Shown: positions 1-11,409, counted from the stretch's first letter. The stretch is DNA of 64,000 nucleotides from Euglena gracilis (GCA_039621445.1 CP154954.1:35759703-35823702), one strand, 5' to 3'. The notes: generated by a model not told the origin, from the sequence alone. Program-made: numbers and translations.

Positions 1-1043
1 CTCGGGGATGGCGGCGGACGGGTCTGTCAACCGCCCGTGGTGGACAGCCTGGGCGTCCTGCTGGGAAGACTGCAGGGCGGCGGTCGCGGCGGCGACGACC
101 AGCCGGGCGGTGGGCGGTGGGCCGCGGGCGGGGAGGGTGGGCGACCGCTGGGGGTGGACGGGCGGGTGGGGGGACCGGTGGGCGGAAGCAATTGGCAACA
201 ATTTGCAAGTCATCAGAAGGACAGGTGAGCGAGCGAGTGCAGAAGGAACGGGTTTGGTGTGTACCTTTCCAGGGGACCAGGGGCGTGACTGGTCAACTGG
301 AATCAGCCACTGTTCACCGGCATGACTTTTGAGGAGGCTGTTCTGAATCTGAGAAGGGCAGATTGCAACACCTTCCCAAACTGCTCCTGGAAAAGTCAGT
401 ATTCAGGAAAGCAGCTGACGAGCCTTGTGGCAAATATTTCTGTTTGGATTTAAACAGGAACGCTGATGCGAGAGGTTTTCAGAGGGTGTCAGCGCCAAGA
501 GCACTGAAATCCTTGACTATGAAGAATGAACCCTTGCGTAGAGACAGTTCTTCAAAAGGGTAACAGAAAAAAATGCACAGCGCTCCACTTGGTGCCAGAA
601 ACGAGCACTCATTTTTGAGAAATAGCCAAATGTGACAAGGGACAGCTCTGATGAAAGATCCATTCCTTTCAAATCTCTCCACAGCTGTTGGAGGAGATGG
701 AAAAACCACCTCCTCGGAGGGAAAATTGTTGAAATGCGACATGGTTTGTGTTTTCAAAAATCGTATATCAAAGCAGCGTCTTACCAACGTTTCCAGAGAA
801 TTATCAAAAATGCACAGCCAAAAGTGGCATATTCTAACAACAAAATATAATGCACGGCTTGGTTCTGCCAGCCCCTGGATGCGCTTAATGTGGGGGAAAT
901 AATAATCTTCAAGGTCCCTGAAGACTCCCAGAGGTTCAGCTGACTGGCAGGAAAAAGGTGCTGGGTGGAACCCACCCCCTGGGGGGGGACCCAAATGGTA
1001 CAAAACTGGACAGAGCACAATTGTCCAGCTGTCCAAAATGTGA
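1..1043. other. Unassigned flank left of the satellite
   Basis: The first 230 bases or so are very G-rich; the remainder has a more balanced base composition and looks like single-copy sequence. A 205-codon minus-strand reading frame (479-1096) crosses into the satellite and shows no motif I recognise, so I do not call it a gene. Nothing here resembles the retroelement domains found elsewhere in the window. The segment ends where the satellite begins, at the phrase TTGCAAGAAATG. Confidence 0.5.
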
Positions 1044-3425
1044 TTGCAAGAAATGAGCAGATTTAGATGGGTGCATTCGACCATTCCGGGGGACATTTAC
1101 CAGGTCAGCCCAGGTTACCATGTAAAAATGGACCAAATTGGGCCATACTCCGAGTTACCGAATGGGTGTTGCAGGGAGGCCTCCAAGGTCAGGGGACCCG
1201 TTGGTTTCATGATTGTCGTGGTTTAATGGTAAGAAAAGCATGCAGCGGGAATGTTGGTTGCAAGAAATGAGCACATTTAGATGGGTGCATTCGACCATTC
1301 CGGGGGACATTTACCAGGTCAGCCCAGGTTACCATGTAAAAATGGACCAAATTGGGCCTTACTCCGAGTAACCGAATGGGTGTTCCAGGAGCCCTCCAAA
1401 GTCAGGGGACCCGTTGGTTTCATGATTGTCGTGGTTTAATGGTAAGAAAAACATGCAGCGGGAAGGTTGGTTGCAAGAAATGAGCAGATTTAGATGGGTG
1501 CATTCGACCATTCCGGGGGACATTTACCAGGTCAGCCCAGGTTACCATGTAAAAATGGACCAAATTGGGCCTTACTCCGAGTAACCGAATGGGTGTTCCA
1601 GGAGGCCTCCAAAGTCAGGGGACCCGTTGGTTTCATGATTGTCGTGGTTTAATGGTAAGAAAAACATGCAGCCGGAAGGTTGGTTGCAAGAAATGAGCAG
1701 ATTTAGATGGGTGCATTCGACCATTCCGGGGGACATTTACCAGGTCAGCCCAGGTTCCCATGTAAAAATGGACCAAATTGGGCCTTACTCCGAGTTACCG
1801 AATGGGTGTTCCAGGAGGCCTCCAAAGTCAGGGGACCCGTTGGTTTCATGGTTGTCGTGGTTTAATGGTAAGAAGAAACATGCAGCGGGAAGGTTGGTTG
1901 CAAGAAATCAGCACATTTAGATGGGTTCATTCGACCATTCCGGGGGACATTTACCAGGTCAGCCCAGGTTACCATGTAAAAATGGACCAAATTGGGCCTT
2001 ACACCGAGTTACCGAATGGGTGTTCCAGGAGCCCGCCAAAGTCAGGGGACCCGTTGGTTTCATGATTGTCGTGGTTTAGTGGTAAGAAAAACATGCAGCC
2101 GGAAGGTTGGTTGCAAGAAATGAGCACATTTAGATGGGTGCATTCGACCATTCCGGGGGACATTTACCAGGTCAGCCCAGGATTACCATGCGAAAATGGA
2201 CCAATCCGGGCCTTACTCCGAGTAACCGAATGGGTGTTCCAGGAGGCCTCCAAAGTCAGGGGACCCGTTGCTTTCATGATTTTCGTGGTTTTATGGTAAG
2301 AAAAACATGCAGCGGGAATGTTGGTTGCAAGAAATGAGCACATTTAGATGGGTGCATTCGACCATTCCAGGGGACATTTACCAGGTCAGCCCAGGTTTAC
2401 CATGCGAAAATGGACCAATCTGGGCCTTACTCCGAGTAGCCGAATGGGTGTTCCAGGAGGCCTTTAAAGTCAAGGGACCCGTTGGTTTCATGATTGTCGT
2501 GGTTTAATGGTAAGAAAAACATGCAGCGGGAATGCTGGTTGCAAGAAATGAGCACATTTAGATGGGTGCATTCGACCATTCCGGGGGACATTTACCAGGT
2601 CAGCCCAGGTTACCATGTAAAAATGGACCAAATTGGGCCATACTCCGAGTTACCGAATGGGTGTTCCAGGAGGCCTCCAAAGTCAGGGGACCCGTTGCTT
2701 TCATGATTGTCGTGGTTTAATGGTAAGAAAAACATGCAGCGGGAATGTTGGTTGCAAGAAATGAGCAGATTTAGATGGGTGCATTCGACCATTCCGGGGG
2801 ACATTTACCAGGTCAGCCCAGGTTACCATGTAAAAATGGACCAAATTGGGCCTTACTCCGAGTAACCGAATGGGTGTTCCAGGAGGCCTCCAAAGTCAGG
2901 GGACCCGTTGGTTTCATGGTTGTCGTGGTTTAATGGTAAGAAAAACATGCAGCGGGAAGGTTGGTTGCAAGAAATCAGCACATTTAGATGGGTGCATTCG
3001 ACCATTCCGGGGGTTACCATGTAAAAATGGACCAAATTGGGCCTTACTCCGAGTTACCGAATGGGTGTTCCAGGAGCCCGCCAAAGTCAGGGGACCCGTT
3101 GGTTTCATGATTGTCGTGGTTTAATGGTAATAAAAACACGCAGCCGGAAGGTTGGTTGCCAGAAATGAACAGATTTAGTTGGGTGCATTCGAGCATTCCG
3201 GGGGACATTTACCAGGTCAGCCCAGGTTCCCATGTAAAAATGGACCAAATTGGGCCTTACTCCGAGTTACCGAATGGGTGTTCCAGGAGGCCTCCAAAGT
3301 CAGGGGACCCGTTGGTTTCATGGTTGTCGTGGTTTAATGGTAAGAAAAACATGCAGCGGGAAGGTTGGTTGCAAGAAATCAGCACATTTAGATGGGTGCA
3401 TTCGACCATTCCGGGGGTTACCATG
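1044..3425 (+). repeat. 213-bp satellite array, block 1
   Basis: About 11 head-to-tail monomers of the 213-bp satellite. Landmarks recurring every 213 bases are GCATTCGACCATTCC, GGTCAGCCCAGGTTACCATG, CTTACTCCGAGTAAC and TGATTGTCGTGGTTTAATGG. Monomers here vary more than in the large array: some read GGAAGGTT and others GGAATGTT, GAGCAGATTT or GAGCACATTT, and GAGTAAC or GAGTTAC. Monomers near 3008 and 3413 share a 22-bp deletion that joins CCGGGGG directly to TTACCATG. The period equals 71 codons, so short reading frames persist on both strands without implying coding. Confidence 0.97.
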
Positions 3426-3633
3426 AGTTGAAGGAAAATTCCCCAGGAGCCCAGGCAGTTGGGTTCAGTCGCTCCTCCCATCTGCTGGGGGTGGGGGGGG
3501 GGGTGGACCGATGTAGCAGCAGCAAGAGCCACCCTCGTAGTGGTTTTCCCATTTGCGATGACAGCTTTTCGGAAAAAAAGACAACTCAAAATTTCAATGG
3601 TTCTTATTTTGCCAAAATATGAGTAAGAACCGG
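3426..3633. other. 208-bp insertion inside a satellite monomer
   Basis: The satellite stops after TTACCATG and resumes at TGTAAAAATGG, with 208 unrelated bases between. The insert holds a run of more than ten G residues, a CAGCAGCAAGAG stretch and an AT-rich end. No terminal inverted repeats, tail or reading frame is evident, and only TG is shared at the two edges. It sits in a monomer that already carries the 22-bp deletion, so it arose after that variant. Its origin is unknown. Confidence 0.7.
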
Positions 3634-4292
3634 TGTAAAAATGGACCAAATTGGGCCTTACTCCGAGTTACCGAATGGGTGTTCCAGGAGCCCGCCAAAG
3701 TCAGGGGACCCGTTGGTTTCATGATTGTCGTGGTTTAATGGTAATAAAAACATGCAGCGGGAATGTTGGTTGCAAGAAATGAGCACATTTAGATGGGTGC
3801 ATTCGACCATTCCGGGGGACATTTACCAGGTCAGCCCAGGTTACCATGTAAAAATGGACCAAATTGGGCCTTACTCCGAGTTACCGAATGGGTGTTCCAG
3901 GAGGCCTCCAAGGTCAGGGGACCCGTTGGTTTCCTGATTGTCGTGGTTTAATGGTAAGACAAACATGCAGCGGGAAGGTTGGTTGCAAGAAATGAGCACA
4001 TTTAGATGGGTGCATTCGACCATTCCGGGGGACATTAACCAGGCCAGCCCAGGTTACCATGTAAAAATGGACCAAATTGGGCCTTACTCCGAGTAACTGA
4101 ATGGGTGTTCCAGGAGGCCTCCAAGGTCAGGGGACCCGTTGGTTTCATGATTGTCGTGGTTTAATGGTAAGAAAAACATGCAGCCGGAAGGTTGGTTGCA
4201 AGAAATGAGCAGATTTAGATGGGTGCATTCGACCATTCCGGGGGACATTTACCAGGTCAGCCCAAGTTACCATGTAAAAATGGACCAAATTG
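3634..4292 (+). repeat. 213-bp satellite array, block 2
   Basis: About three further monomers in the same orientation as block 1. The block stops in mid-monomer at GGACCAAATTG, where it meets TGTAGGGCTCTG of the orphan LTR/primer-site motif. Confidence 0.95.
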
Positions 4293-4296
4293 TGTA

Positions 4297-4310
4297 GGGC
4301 TCTGCTACCA
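4297..4310 (-). other. Primer-binding-site-like motif next to an LTR-like end
   Basis: On the minus strand the sequence reads CCCCAACA followed by TGGTAGCAGAGCCC. An LTR 3' end (..ACA) followed by an 18-base or so primer site starting TGG is the standard gypsy arrangement. The first ten bases, TGGTAGCAGA, equal those of the primer sites of family 2 copies A and C. The satellite cuts the element off a few bases later. Which family it belongs to is unclear; the LTR start was not located. Confidence 0.4.
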
Positions 4311-4700
4311 TGTTGGGGTTGCCCCTCCTGAGGTCCCTGTGAAGGGACCCCTGGTGGCGCAACCCGCGTAGGATCGTTAAAATTTGAGCCCGTCCGGCCC
4401 ACAGGGTTTTCCCCTTGGTGAAAAAGTGGGGTAGGGGTTGGTGTTGGTGTAGGTGAAGCTGCAGAATTGAAAAAATACATACTTTTGGGGTCCACTCAAT
4501 TGAACTTGATTGAATAATCTGGTCAATGCCTTGGACTTGTTTGCTTGAACTTGTTTGATTGTTTGTTGATTGCCAAATGCAAAAACACAATTGAATGCCA
4601 AACAATGAACAGAGACACAGTATGTGAACAGAGTGTAAACAGAGCCCTGTGCAGAAAATGTGCAATTGTAGAGGGGCTCCAGCTGGGGGGGCTACTTGGT
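4311..4700 (-). other. Possible LTR remnant, AT-richer segment
   Basis: This segment starts with TGTTGGGG on the plus strand, the complement of an LTR-type ..CAACA end, and is clearly less GC-rich than what follows. It contains several TTGATTG/TTGTTTG phrases. No reading frame with a recognisable product is present. It may be the LTR belonging to the primer-site motif at 4297, but its other end cannot be fixed by eye. Confidence 0.3.
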
Positions 4701-6437
4701 ATATTTTGCGCAATTCTTAAATGAATTGTGCCATCCCAAGCGTCCACCAAGGGGGTGCGCATGCTTGCACAAAGCCCTGCAGGGCTTGCGCATCCCCTTG
4801 GGGGTTGCCTGTTGGCCCCCTCAAACTGCCCCCTCCTTTACCTTCCCTTGGATTGCTCAAAATGGGCTGTGGGGCCCCTTTGGGGGCCAGTGGGACCTCA
4901 AAAGGCCCTTGGGGGCCTTGGAGCCCCCTTGCGGCCCTTCGTGGCCCCTTTGGGCCCCCTTGGGACCTCTCCTTGGGGCGGGCACCCTCGGACCGCGCAC
5001 ACTCCCCTCCTCAAGAAAATTGCCGTGCAATTTAAATTCGACTCCTTTGCCGGTCCGAGGTGCCGTGCCCCCCCCCGACTATTTTGTATTTTTTTTGTTG
5101 ACGCCCCGTGGCCCTTCCTGTGTGTGCGCGTGCTCCATGGTGACAAAACAATCGTTGTGTTGTGTTTGGACGTGTCAACAGTGCTGGCTACGCGGGGCGG
5201 CAGGGGCGAGGGACAGGGTGGGGGCGGGAGTTGCCACAGGGAGGGGAGGGGGGGGGGGGGGCCCATCAAACGGCCTCGCCACGGGTCCGTGACCCGGGGA
5301 GGCACCGCTTGGGGCCGCTCCGCTCCCCTCCGCTCCCCTGGCCCGTGAGCCTTCTTGGCCCTGGGGTGGGGGGGGACTGCCCCCCCCCCCCGAAACACTC
5401 GATGCCAATGTGTAATTGTGATTCCCCCCCCAGGCCCCGCTTGGCCCTGGGTGGAAAACTCCTGCATGTTGGAAGGAACATTTGACCAACCCAGCAGGGC
5501 CGCCCCGCCTTGCCCGGTATCCCGGGGCCAAAGGCCCCGGGGCTTGGCGGGGTGCGTGCTGGGGGGGGCGCGGGGGAGGCGCCTTGAGTGGGGCCAGTTC
5601 CTTGGAGGAGGGGGCTGCCCCCCCCCCCCTGGGGGGGGTCGGGGCGGCCCCCCCCCCCGCGTTGTGGCCGGGCCGCCTTGGCGGGGCCCGTCCTCTTTGG
5701 GGGGGGCTGCCCCCCCCCGCTCTCCCGGTGTGGAGGGGGTTGGCGCTTGCCCCCCCCCCGTGGCTTCAAAAAATTGGCCGACGGGGTGTATTTTGTTTAA
5801 AAATTGGTGGAAAAGCGGCAGGCGCCCCCCCCTCCCCCGACATGGTGGGCCGAGGAGGTGTGTGGACGACCGCAAAAAAATCGGTCAAAAAAGGCAGGCG
5901 CCCCTCGGCGCGGTGGGCCGATGAGGGGGTAGCCAACCGTCAAACCGGGAAGAATTGGCAGGCGCCCCCCCCCTCGGCACGGTGGGCCGAAAGTGTGGGC
6001 CCAACCATCAAAAATGACAAAATGGGCAGGTGCCCCCCCCCCCGCCCAACTTGGCCCGGGCACCCCCACCGCCTAATGACAACGCAACACGAAAATGAAA
6101 TGGAGATCGACGACGAACACTTGAAGGGCTCAAAAAAAGGAAAAAAGAATAATGCACACCCGGGGGCTCGAGGCACCCGTTGGGCCTCCGTTCCCTGTGG
6201 GCCCTCGGGCCCGCAGGCGCCTGTGGACCCCCTGTGGGCCCCTCGGGCGCCGCACCGTGCGGTGTGGGCACGTGCGGCGCGTGGGGCGCCTCATCTCGTG
6301 GGCGCCTTGCCCCTCGGGCGTGTGTGGGGCCTTCGGGGTGCACGTGGCTGTGTGCTTGATTGGCCTGTTCGGCTCAGCGGGCGTCCCTCCAAGGTTTCCG
6401 CACACCAACCCATTTTCTGCCCCCCCCCCCCGGTGGG
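4701..6437. other. GC-rich homopolymer-tract region
   Basis: The region is packed with runs of eight or more C or G residues on either strand, for instance near 5250, 5380, 5620, 5650, 5710, 5750 and 6030. The 4800-5000 part is a monotonous mix of GGCCCCTT and TTGGGGGCC words. Long frames on both strands here (for example 4898-5875 minus) are proline/glycine low complexity and do not look like genes. The G runs could form quadruplexes. The region lies downstream of the chromodomain of family 1 copy 1 and may be its expanded 3' untranslated part. Confidence 0.6.
5817..6071 (+). repeat. Four-unit degenerate tandem repeat
   Basis: Four units begin with GGCAGG(C/T)GCCCC at 5817, 5893, 5957 and 6025, spaced 76, 64 and 68 bases. 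The first three continue with a GGTGGGCCGA block; the last ends TTGGCCCGGGCAC. A C-run of variable length sits inside each unit, which probably explains the irregular spacing. Confidence 0.65.
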
Positions 6438-7018
6438 CTAGCCTCCACAGGTAAGCCGGCCCAGGCTACGTCTGGGTCGGGGGGGGGGAGGGGTCCTCAT
6501 CGGAGCCGGGCCACAAGGGCTCGAACTCCGCGAGGAGCAGTTGGAGCACCCCGCCGGGCTCCCCGACCTGGTCCCCTTCGGCGTCCTCGGCCTCGGGGTC
6601 CCCGGCCGTGCAGCCGCGGCGAGGAGGTCCAACGACCCCGACTCGCTTGCCTCCTCCTCGCTCCCCTGGTCGTCCCCTTCGTCCCCTTCGCGCCGCCTGC
6701 ACCTCATCCACCCGCGGTGCTCCCTCGCCCACCAACCCCCCACCACGCTCCGGAGGTGCTCCACCTCCGCCGCCAGCCCCTCGAGGTAGGCCAGCAGGGA
6801 GCGGAGGTCCTCCGGGCGTGTGGGGGGACGGTGGTCGGGGGGAGTCGGCCGGCTGGGGAGGTTCCGCGGGGGGTGTCCAGGCGGGGGCGCTTGGGGGCGG
6901 GCAAGAGGGTGAGGAGGGCGGCCTCCGCCTCGGCGGCCGATGGTGGCGGGGGGGCGACGGGGAAGAGGTCCAGGGACGTAGGGGCGACGGGGCACGTAGC
7001 GCTGCATCCTACGCACAA
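6438..7018 (-). pseudogene. Possible extra ORF after the chromodomain (unrecognised)
   Basis: Two overlapping minus-strand frames (6438-7016 and 6704-7018) look more protein-like than their surroundings. One gives a leucine/glutamate-rich stretch, LLAYLEGLAAEVEHL, that could be a short coiled coil, followed by an acidic serine-rich segment. The other gives an alanine-rich segment with LLTLLPAPKRPRL, which resembles a basic nuclear localisation signal. A frameshift would be needed to join them. They run the same way as copy 1 pol and lie directly downstream of its chromodomain, so they could be a third element ORF. I do not recognise the protein, and chance open frames in GC-rich DNA remain likely. 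Confidence 0.25.
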
Positions 7019-9483
7019 GAGCGAAGGATGTGCGTGTGCTCCGTCACCACCACAATCCCCGCACCCGCCGTCCCCTCGCCTCCACCTCCTACCCCCCCCC
7101 CCTCTTTACCCCCTCCCCCCCCCCCCCCCCTTCCCGGGCGGGGAAGGCCCACCCCCCCCCACGGAATCCCCCTTGCTGCACAATAATCAACCACATCCTC
7201 ATTGTACGAGGGGAAGAAATCTGACCATGGCAGCCATTGGAGATCCGTCGGATCCCAATTTTTCCACCTCACCTGAAATTCCGGGACTCCCGTTTCCGGG
7301 TGGTTCCGGCTGCCCACAATCTCCTCCACCACCCACTCATCCGGTCCCACCTCCAGGGGGGCCGCCTTGTCATTGAAATAGAACAGTGGGAGGGGGTCGG
7401 TGGAGAACTCGTCCTCCGCGTGGAGCTTGAGTTGGCTCCGGTGTGTCTCTTGGCGGGCCCCTGGGGCCAGCTCCACCACATATGAGTGGCGACCCCGGCG
7501 GGCCACCACAGTCCCCCTTTTCCACTTGGTGGCCAACTTGTCCGTGCCCGGCTGTGTCTCGGGACGGTACCACACCTTGGCACCGACCTCCAGGGGAGGT
7601 GGGTCCCTTCTCTTGGCGTTGATGGAAGCCCACCGTTTGGCGTGCAAGGCATTCAAGGTTGAGGCCACCTTCTCGTCCATAGCCCGCATCCGTGCCATGA
7701 AGTTGGCTGCCCCCTCGGCCTCTCGTGGGGGCTGGTGGGGCAGGCCTTGGAGTGGCCGGTGCCGCCCGAAGACCACTTGGTAGGGCGACAAGCCGGACTC
7801 CCCTGGCACATCGTGCAGGTGCCGGAGGGCCTTGGGTAACAGCACCACCCATGAGGCCTCCTTCTCCGACAGGTCAGCGATGAGCTTGGACAGAGTGTTC
7901 ATCACCCGTTGGCCTGCCACCTCTGCCCGACCGTTGGCCTGGTGGTGGTAGGCCTGCCCGTAGGCGCGCCTCACCCCCATGGCGGCGCACATTGTTTGCC
8001 ACCAAGCCGAGGCAAAGTGGGGGCCACGGTCCGAGGTCACCACAGAGGGTACCCCGAACGTGTCCCAGTGGCGGAACATGGCCTTGGCCACCACCTCAGC
8101 TGCCAGGCCCTTGTACTTGTGAGGGGTGGCCACCGTCCACCCAGTCTCACGGTCCACGCACAGGGCCAGAAAATCATACACCTGGCCCTCGTGGGTCACC
8201 TCAGGCATGGCGAACAGGTCCACTGCCACACTGTCCATGAGGAACGGTGGCACAGGGGTGGCTTCGAGAGCACACTTGAAAGGTGCTCGAGAGGGGTCAC
8301 AGGCTTGGCAGATTTCACATTGCCGCTGGATGCCTTGGGTGATTTTCACAGCCCCCCTTGGATCCGCGAACCTGTACCACCGCCCCATCCGGTGCCATAG
8401 CCTTGAGGCACCTGAGTGGCCCGCGTCCCCATGGTGGGCCCGGACCACGAGCCCCATCAGGCTGGTGGGCACACGGAGGAGCCCGTCCGTGTACATTTTG
8501 TCCCCGTACAGACGGACCCCCTCAGGCCACTCTCCTGCAGGGGCCTGCACACTTGCATAAACAGGCCCCCACACAGGGCAATTTTCATATGCCCGTGACC
8601 AATCCCTGTCCATCACTGGGATGGAGGGATCCTCCTCCACCTCCTCCTGGGTGTGCACCCCCGTGTCTGGAGAAAGTGAAATTGGTTCCCCCACAGGTTC
8701 CCCGAGATCCCCCCGGTGAGGATCATCGATGGTGGGGGTCAGCTGCAGGTCCTCACTCAGAACTCTTCGCCCCGGTTGCTGATCCTCAGGTCCCCCCCTT
8801 CTTGCCGGCTGTCCATTATCGAATTCATCCACGAAAAGATGGGGACGTGGGGAACCTCGTGTCTCCCGCGTGTCCAACCCAGGTACCTCAGGCCCCTGCC
8901 CTCCCATGAGGATGGGACCCGAATCTCCCGAGGGGGCGTCCACAGGCCCCTCCCCCCCTGTGGGGTCAGGGCCAGGGCCCCCTGGCACTGAATCCTCAGC
9001 CCCCTCCCCCTCTGTGGGGCTGGGGCCAGGTCTGTGCTGTGCTGCTGTGTCTCTCCAACTGCGTGTTGTTACTGCCACGTGGAGTTCCTCCCCCCCGTGC
9101 GGTGTCCCGCATTCTCGCTCTTCCCTCCGTTCTTCTTCGATCATGGCCCTCATTGCCTCATCATTCTCCTCGCTCCCGTGGAGGCTGATTTCGGCAAATG
9201 CCTTGGAGGCAGGATATGCCCACCTGCTCAGGGCATCTGCCACCACGTTTTCCTTTCCCGGGATGTAGACCACGTGAAGGTCAAACCGGGAGAAAATTTC
9301 ATGCCAGCGTCCCCGCCTTCCCGCAGGTCCGCTGGGCGTGTCCAGGGTTTCCTTGGCCCAGGCCTCCAGGGACTTGTGGTCCGTGAGGACCAACACCGGC
9401 TGCAGGCCGATGTAGGAGGCCCATTTCTGGATGTCCAGGATGATGGCGTAGGTCTCCTTCTCTCGCGGAGACCAGCTTTTCAA
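7009..9483 (-). pseudogene. RNase H C-terminus, integrase and chromodomain (copy 1 pol 3' part)
   Basis: This 824-codon open frame is the best preserved part of copy 1. Residues 5-90 are the end of RNase H (SPREKETYAI, LTDHKSLEAW, GKENVVADALSRW). A proline/glycine-rich linker covers about 100-290. The integrase follows with an H2C2 zinc finger (H351, H356, C389, C392) and a DD35E triad at D422, D485 (TSDRGPHF) and E521 (NGRAEV). A chromodomain occupies about 716-762 (EWVVEEIVGSRNH, VRWKNWDPTD). Integrase would insert the cDNA, and the chromodomain would steer insertion to modified chromatin. The glycine run from about 785 is readthrough into the C-rich flank. The frame begins just after a one-base frameshift from RT, so it is a piece, not a separate gene. 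Confidence 0.9.
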
Positions 9484-10402
9484 CCTGTCCAGCCGTGAGT
9501 TTTCGGGAGCAGAAGGCCACGGGCACGGTTTTCCGTGTGGTGGCCTCCACGGCTGTGGGAATCCCTACCGTTGGCTCCAAAAACTGTTCAAGGGCTGCCC
9601 CCACCGCCTTGTCGCTCGCATCAACCCGGAGAATGAATGGCTGGTCCGGGTTGATGGTGTGGAGCTCCAATCCCCGGAGGAGCTCCTGCTTCAGGGCGGT
9701 GAAGGCCTCCCGTTCCACTTGGCCGAATTTCACAGGTTTTTTGCTGCCTTTTTTCCCTTCCACACGTCCCACCTTGAGGAGTTCCATCAGGGGGGTTGCA
9801 CACCGGGCATACTCCTTCACGTAGCTGGAGTAGTAGTTGGTGAAGCCCAGAAAGCCCCTGAGGGTTGTGATCGTGAGGGGCTCCTCCCACTTCTCCAGCG
9901 CCATGAGTTTGCCCGGGGCTGGCCTCCGTTTTCCTCCCCCCAGGATGTGGCCACAGAACTCCACTTCTCTTACGAAGAAGCGGCACGTTTTTTTGTCCAC
10001 GACCAGGAGGTGTTCCCGCAGTGCCTCCAACACTCGCCTTATGTCCTGGTCGTGTGCCTCCAGGGTAGCTTCCTCTGTGCCACACCACTCGGTCCCCACG
10101 ATGATGCCGTCAACATATGGGTTGGCGACATCAGCCACATCCCTCAGCGAGTAGTCGATCACCCGCTGAAAAATGGCCACTCCATTTTTCAGGCCCATCA
10201 CGACCACACACCACTGCTTGGACCCTCGGGGGGTGCTGCAGCAGGTGTATGGGCGTGAGTCTTCGTGTAGGGGCACCTGATGGAAGGCATCCTTGAGATC
10301 AAGGACGGAGAACAGGTACCTCCGTCCTTGGTTCACCAGGATGTCTTCAATCCTGGGGAGGGGGTAAGCATCCGTCACTGTGGCCTCGTTTAATGCCCGA
10401 AA
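9484..10402 (-). pseudogene. Reverse transcriptase and RNase H start (copy 1)
   Basis: Gypsy-type reverse transcriptase core starting at FRALNEATVTDAYPLPRIED, with motif A in FSVLDLKDAFHQV and the connection and RNase H start (FILRVDASDKAVGAALEQF) downstream. The catalytic YVDD box is changed to YVDG: the last codon is GGC (10106-10108), where copy 2 has GAC, so the enzyme would be dead. A one-base deletion relative to copy 2 near 10398 separates this frame from the upstream protease frame, and a further frameshift at about 9483 separates it from RNase H/integrase. Confidence 0.9.
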
Positions 10403-11409
10403 TCCACAACCCCACGCCACCTCCCCTGTTTCTTGGCCACCACGAATGTGGGGCTGCTCCAGGCACTTGGCACCCCCTCCTCCACCTTCTTGTCCCGCAC
10501 CCACTCATCCACCAGGTCACACAAGGCCCTGTGCCTCTCCGCCGTCAGGTGGATGGGCCTCTGTTTCTTTGCCACAGATCCCGGTTTTAATTCGATTTTC
10601 CCTTCCCCCAGGGGCCCCCGAACGATTCCTTCCCCCCAAATCCTGTCTCGGAGAACCTCCCCCTCGAAGTCCCTCCGGAGGGCTGCCCGGAGCTCCTCAG
10701 CCCGCTGGCTGGTCACCTGTTCCCCTTCGGGAACAAGGATGACCCCTTGGGCTGCCCGTGCTTCGACCTCCCGGGCTGCCAGCAGGAGTTCCTTGGCCAC
10801 TGTCTCCTGGGTCGCCTCATCCTCGTGCAGGGGGTTTTCCTCCCACTCAGGCTCCTCGGTGTCCTCCCCCAGGGCTGCCTCTGGCAAAGCAAGCCGCAGT
10901 GCTCTGACTTTTTCCACCATTTTCAGGTATCTCACTCGCTTTTGTGCCTTTTTGTGGGCTGCTGGCTGAACTTGCTCACCCTCTGCATCATGTCCCCGAA
11001 GGAGGACCACCTGCTCTCCCCTCAATGCCAGGGCTCGGAGATGTGGAAACACCCCGAGCTGGTTTTCCTCCAGCCACGGAAAGCTGATGATGGTCTCCAC
11101 GTGGATGTCTGCCTCATAGAAGGAGGCTGGGGCCGTCCACAAGGCCCCTTCCCCCTGACCCAGGCCCCCCTCCCGCCGGAGGATCAGGCCCACGGTTGCC
11201 TCACGTTCCCCCCCTTCCATCTTGGCTCCACTAGCCGTCACCAGGGACAGGGGCTTGGGGGCAGGCAGGAGGTATGTGCTGGGTAGCATGCCTCTTCGGA
11301 CCAGGTTCACCTCTGCCCCTGTGTCAATGAGGGCGTTGATGAAGGTACCGCTCTGGCTCCGGAGACCCGGCAGCGTGGGCCTCCGGTGCCGGTGCTGTGG
11401 CCAGGTCAC
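10390..11409 (-). pseudogene. Aspartic protease and RT N-terminus (copy 1)
   Basis: The frame opens with a retropepsin-type segment, FINALIDTGAEVNLVRRG, whose DTGA is the catalytic motif of retroviral-type aspartic proteases that mature the polyprotein. A hydrophilic linker follows, with an HKKAQKRVRYLKMVEKV basic stretch and a glutamate-rich part, then the fingers of reverse transcriptase (SPTFVVAKKQGRWRGVVDF). Compared with copy 2, about 90 bp upstream of the protease are deleted and an 18-base segment is absent near LLRGHD. The frame ends at the one-base deletion near 10398. Confidence 0.88.

Noticed and set aside
479-1096. 205-codon minus-strand frame
   Set aside because: No recognisable motif, and its start lies inside the satellite.
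4898-5875. 325-codon minus-strand proline/glycine-rich frame
   Set aside because: Low-complexity translation of homopolymer tracts, with equally long frames on the opposite strand.
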